64,000 bases of DNA from the NCBI RefSeq assembly GCF_015832195.1, contig NC_052046.1, forward strand, positions 17,848,161 through 17,912,160. Reading direction: 5' to 3'. The DNA is from Motacilla alba alba. Taxonomy: Eukaryota > Chordata > Aves > Passeriformes > Motacillidae. Shown here in pieces: positions 61,401-64,000 of this stretch. Positions within the stretch are counted from its first letter, which is position 1, and each line of letters begins with the position of its first letter. A model generated the notes under the pieces. It did not search any database, had not been told where the DNA came from, and worked only from the letters and a program-made list of their open reading frames with translations. Both the position numbers and the translations under genes were made by a program.

Positions 61401-64000
61401 TAATTCTTGGTGTGACTCCAGCTGAGATCACTGATGTTATACCACTGATGAATATGGACAAATTGTGTTAATAGTTACTCACTAAGTAGCAGAATAGTGA
61501 AAATCACTTTCCACAGCAGGAAAATCCAGTCAGTGGAACATGGCTAGGAATTGTTGCTGAACAAGGTGGGATTTGTGGAAAGATGGAAAGAATGGAGACA
61601 AGAGAAAGAGCAAGAGAATATCATGTTTTGCATTGAGAGAATAGTGTTCATATATATTCCATTACTTCCATGGTGTTGTGTGGGGTTGGTATAAAGAAAA
61701 CACACCCAGAGGCCTTTTTAAGATGGATTTCTCTTCCTGACTGCCAGCTATAAGCTTTCCCTTATTCAAAACCTGATACTGTGGGCAGTGCATCTGGAGT
61801 AGCATGTGTGTGTCAGAAATACATGGGGTCAGTTTTCTATAATATATGCTCACAGCTAAGCCCGCTGGGTTTATACTACTTTTTGGTGTCTGTGGTGCTG
61901 AGGCTCTCTGAGGGCCCCAGAACCTCCCTTGGGCAATTACTTCTTGCTGGGATTAATTAATTCAGCCTCTCAGGTACATGGATTTGTATCATGGTGGTCC
62001 ACGTCAGGCTGTCAGGTAACCCTCCACTGACCTTTAGCTTTCCACAGTGTATTTCCGGCATGCAGCATCCTCCAGCTGGCCTGTATTTCCCCTTGTTATG
62101 TCCTCCCCCTTCTTGGTATGGAGAGAGTCCACTGTTAGGAATTTAGGATAAAATTCCCTGCAGCTTCAAGAGGCTGCTTGAGAGGAAACGAAAGCAAAAA
62201 AAATTTTTTAGTGAGATATTAAGTCAGGTGTTATTCACAATACTGAAAACTGGTAGAATAAAATGTAAATGGTAATTTTTACCTAAGCCTAGATGATAAG
62301 TATCTTCCTACTACCTAATACTTTCCTCAGAGATACATTAGAAGTGTCGCAGCTCCTGCAGCTTGGGTCCACACTTGCCTGTTGTGGTGCTCCTTTTCTG
62401 CCTTCAGAGCAGAGTCCTGGAAAGCTGTCACTAGGGAAGGAAGAGAAGAACCTCCTCCAGGTCCTCTTTTCCTCCCCTTGGCCTCCACCTGCTGCTGAGG
62501 TGCACCCAAGGAGTGTATGACTTCTCTGTGCAGCCACCATCTCCATGATTGTCATTCAGAGGGCTTTCTGTTTTTTTTTTCTACAATGCTATATCTGGTC
62601 CCTGTTTTCTCCCAGGAAGTTTCTATGTGCAGATCCAGCTGGTCCTCCATGCCCAGACCAGGGACCTGTTGAAGCTCATGGGTGTTGAGGATGTCTGTGT
62701 CCCTAGGAAGCCCACACATATCACCTAAATGGCACAGGCAATGGGCTGCACATGAGGGTGTAACAAATCTATCTGCATCTCTACTCCATCTACACGCTCT
62801 CAAAGAATTTTCTGTCTCAAAAGCTTGCAGGATTTAAAGCTGAGTAAATGTGATCTTTCAGAGAGATTTTTCTGTTGTTACATTTTGGGCTCTTAGACAT
62901 GGCCATGTTATTATTAAATCGAGTTGGCGCAAATGAGGGAACTATTCACCATTCTGCCAGCAGTGGCTTTCTTTACAACACACAGACTCTTTCTTTACAG
63001 AAGATTAAAGCACGTTGTTTCTGGTTAGGAAGGCCTTTCCTATTCACTGAACGTCATTACCAAATCTTGAAGTAGTTGTATTTGTAGAGACTTGAAATGT
63101 CTAATTTCAGTACAATAAGCAGATCCATGCTTCTCACCAGCATGCCTAAAACAACATGCTTTATTTTAGGAGGCATAGCAAAAGTCAACAGCTTTAGAAT
63201 ATTAAATTGCTTCTTTGTGAAAGGCTTCTGTTGCAGACATGGTGATAGCTCACAAGCTAGCTAATGAATTACATACTGCTTTTAGATAGCGCCTTTAGCG
63301 AATTTAATAGAAAATTATCGGCTTTACAGTGACTCAGTGCAAAACTGTGACCAGAATTTCTGTGTTCTCTCCCTGGGTCAGTTTCCTTCACTTACTTTAC
63401 CTAACTTTTATCTTGTATCTGTAAGTATAGAAGCTTATTTGTAAAAGTTTTGTGGGCATATCTAACTTTTATATGTATTTTGACTTTCAAGGTTAAACAT
63501 AGCCGAGAGACTTAAAGGAGTATGGAGGGAAGTATCGCAGTGTATCTGGCTTCTCATTGGCTTTCAGGGGCTGTGTTACTTTAAGACCAATTTGAAACCA
63601 CGATAAAACTCAGTCTTCCTCATTCAGTTTTGGTCTACTTTGTACTTCTATTTACTAGGTAAATGTAGCATGCAGCAAAATGGAGTCATATTAAGATGAG
63701 AGAATGCGCAAAAACATTACTAAATAATTTACTTAACTTAGGTCCCCAAAATTGGACTAGATCTCTTAAAAGGGCAAGCATTCTCCAAAATGTAAATACA
63801 TTTTTATTCTAACAATGAGTGAAATGCTGTGAGATTAATTTTACTAATGGCATTTTGGTCTTTCTACTTCTAGCAGCAATCAAAACAGAAAGGCAGAGAC
63901 AGAAAAAGTGATTGCTCAGATTAATTCAGTGGCATGTGCAAAATACACTGCACTATAGCTGTTCTGTAGAAAAAGACAGTAGCACAGAAAACAAAAAGCA
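58484..64000. other. Unassigned DNA at the right end
   Basis: Apart from the 95-bp tandem duplication at 59615-59804, no gene or repeat was recognised. Reading frames are all below 90 codons. 62300-62800 is slightly GC-richer with overlapping short frames on both strands. Confidence 0.5.
59615..59804 (+). repeat. 95-bp tandem duplication, nearly perfect
   Basis: Two adjacent 95-base copies (59615-59709 and 59710-59804) starting AGAGATGCAAATTG. They differ by eye at one base (TTCCGCTGG versus TTCCACTGG), a CpG-to-CpA change. The duplication is recent or an assembly artefact. Confidence 0.95.

Overview
The window looks like gene-poor nuclear DNA from a bird, most likely a songbird. Two things seen in the sequence support this. 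Pieces of CR1 retrotransposon (the dominant avian LINE) occur throughout, several ending in the CR1-type TTCTGTGA octamer tail. A tRNA-Ile-derived SINE with a CR1-like tail lies near 30.1 kb, and its layout matches TguSINE1, known from zebra finch. No open reading frame, promoter or exon chain makes a convincing host protein-coding gene. Nearly all long reading frames are chance frames or decayed retrotransposon sequence.

Layout. Positions 1-5003 are a nested retroelement cluster: a CR1 on the minus strand (1-2473) and a CR1 on the plus strand (3540-5003), each interrupted by a copy of the same 673-bp LTR. The two LTRs lie in opposite orientations and each is antisense to its host CR1. The left LTR still carries a primer-binding site that matches the 3' end of tRNA-Asn at 18 of 18 bases. 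Both insertions have 6-bp target duplications (TTACCC and GAAAGA). Positions 5004-22957 are mostly unassigned AT-rich DNA, with a CpG cluster near 5.8 kb, a small minisatellite near 9.1 kb, a short CR1 scrap at 10.2 kb and a 147-codon secreted-like reading frame near 14.6 kb. Positions 22958-27300 hold an old CR1, a younger CR1 3' end and two LTR-like segments. Positions 27301-49000 are mostly unassigned, with the SINE, a palindromic TTA/TAA microsatellite at 41.7 kb, a GC-richer ORF-dense island at 43.1-43.9 kb and short tandem duplications. Positions 49000-58483 contain three more plus-strand CR1 fragments and further LTR-like pieces. The rest is unassigned apart from a near-perfect 95-bp tandem duplication at 59.6 kb.

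The elements do not form a working system. They record successive retrotransposition: CR1 supplied the RT-bearing elements and presumably mobilised the SINE, and an endogenous retrovirus family later inserted LTRs into the CR1 copies. The most unusual item is the left LTR, whose right target duplication comes after the primer-binding site and 13 more bases rather than directly at the LTR end.

All identifications were made by eye from remembered family features, with no database search. Boundaries of old elements are approximate.
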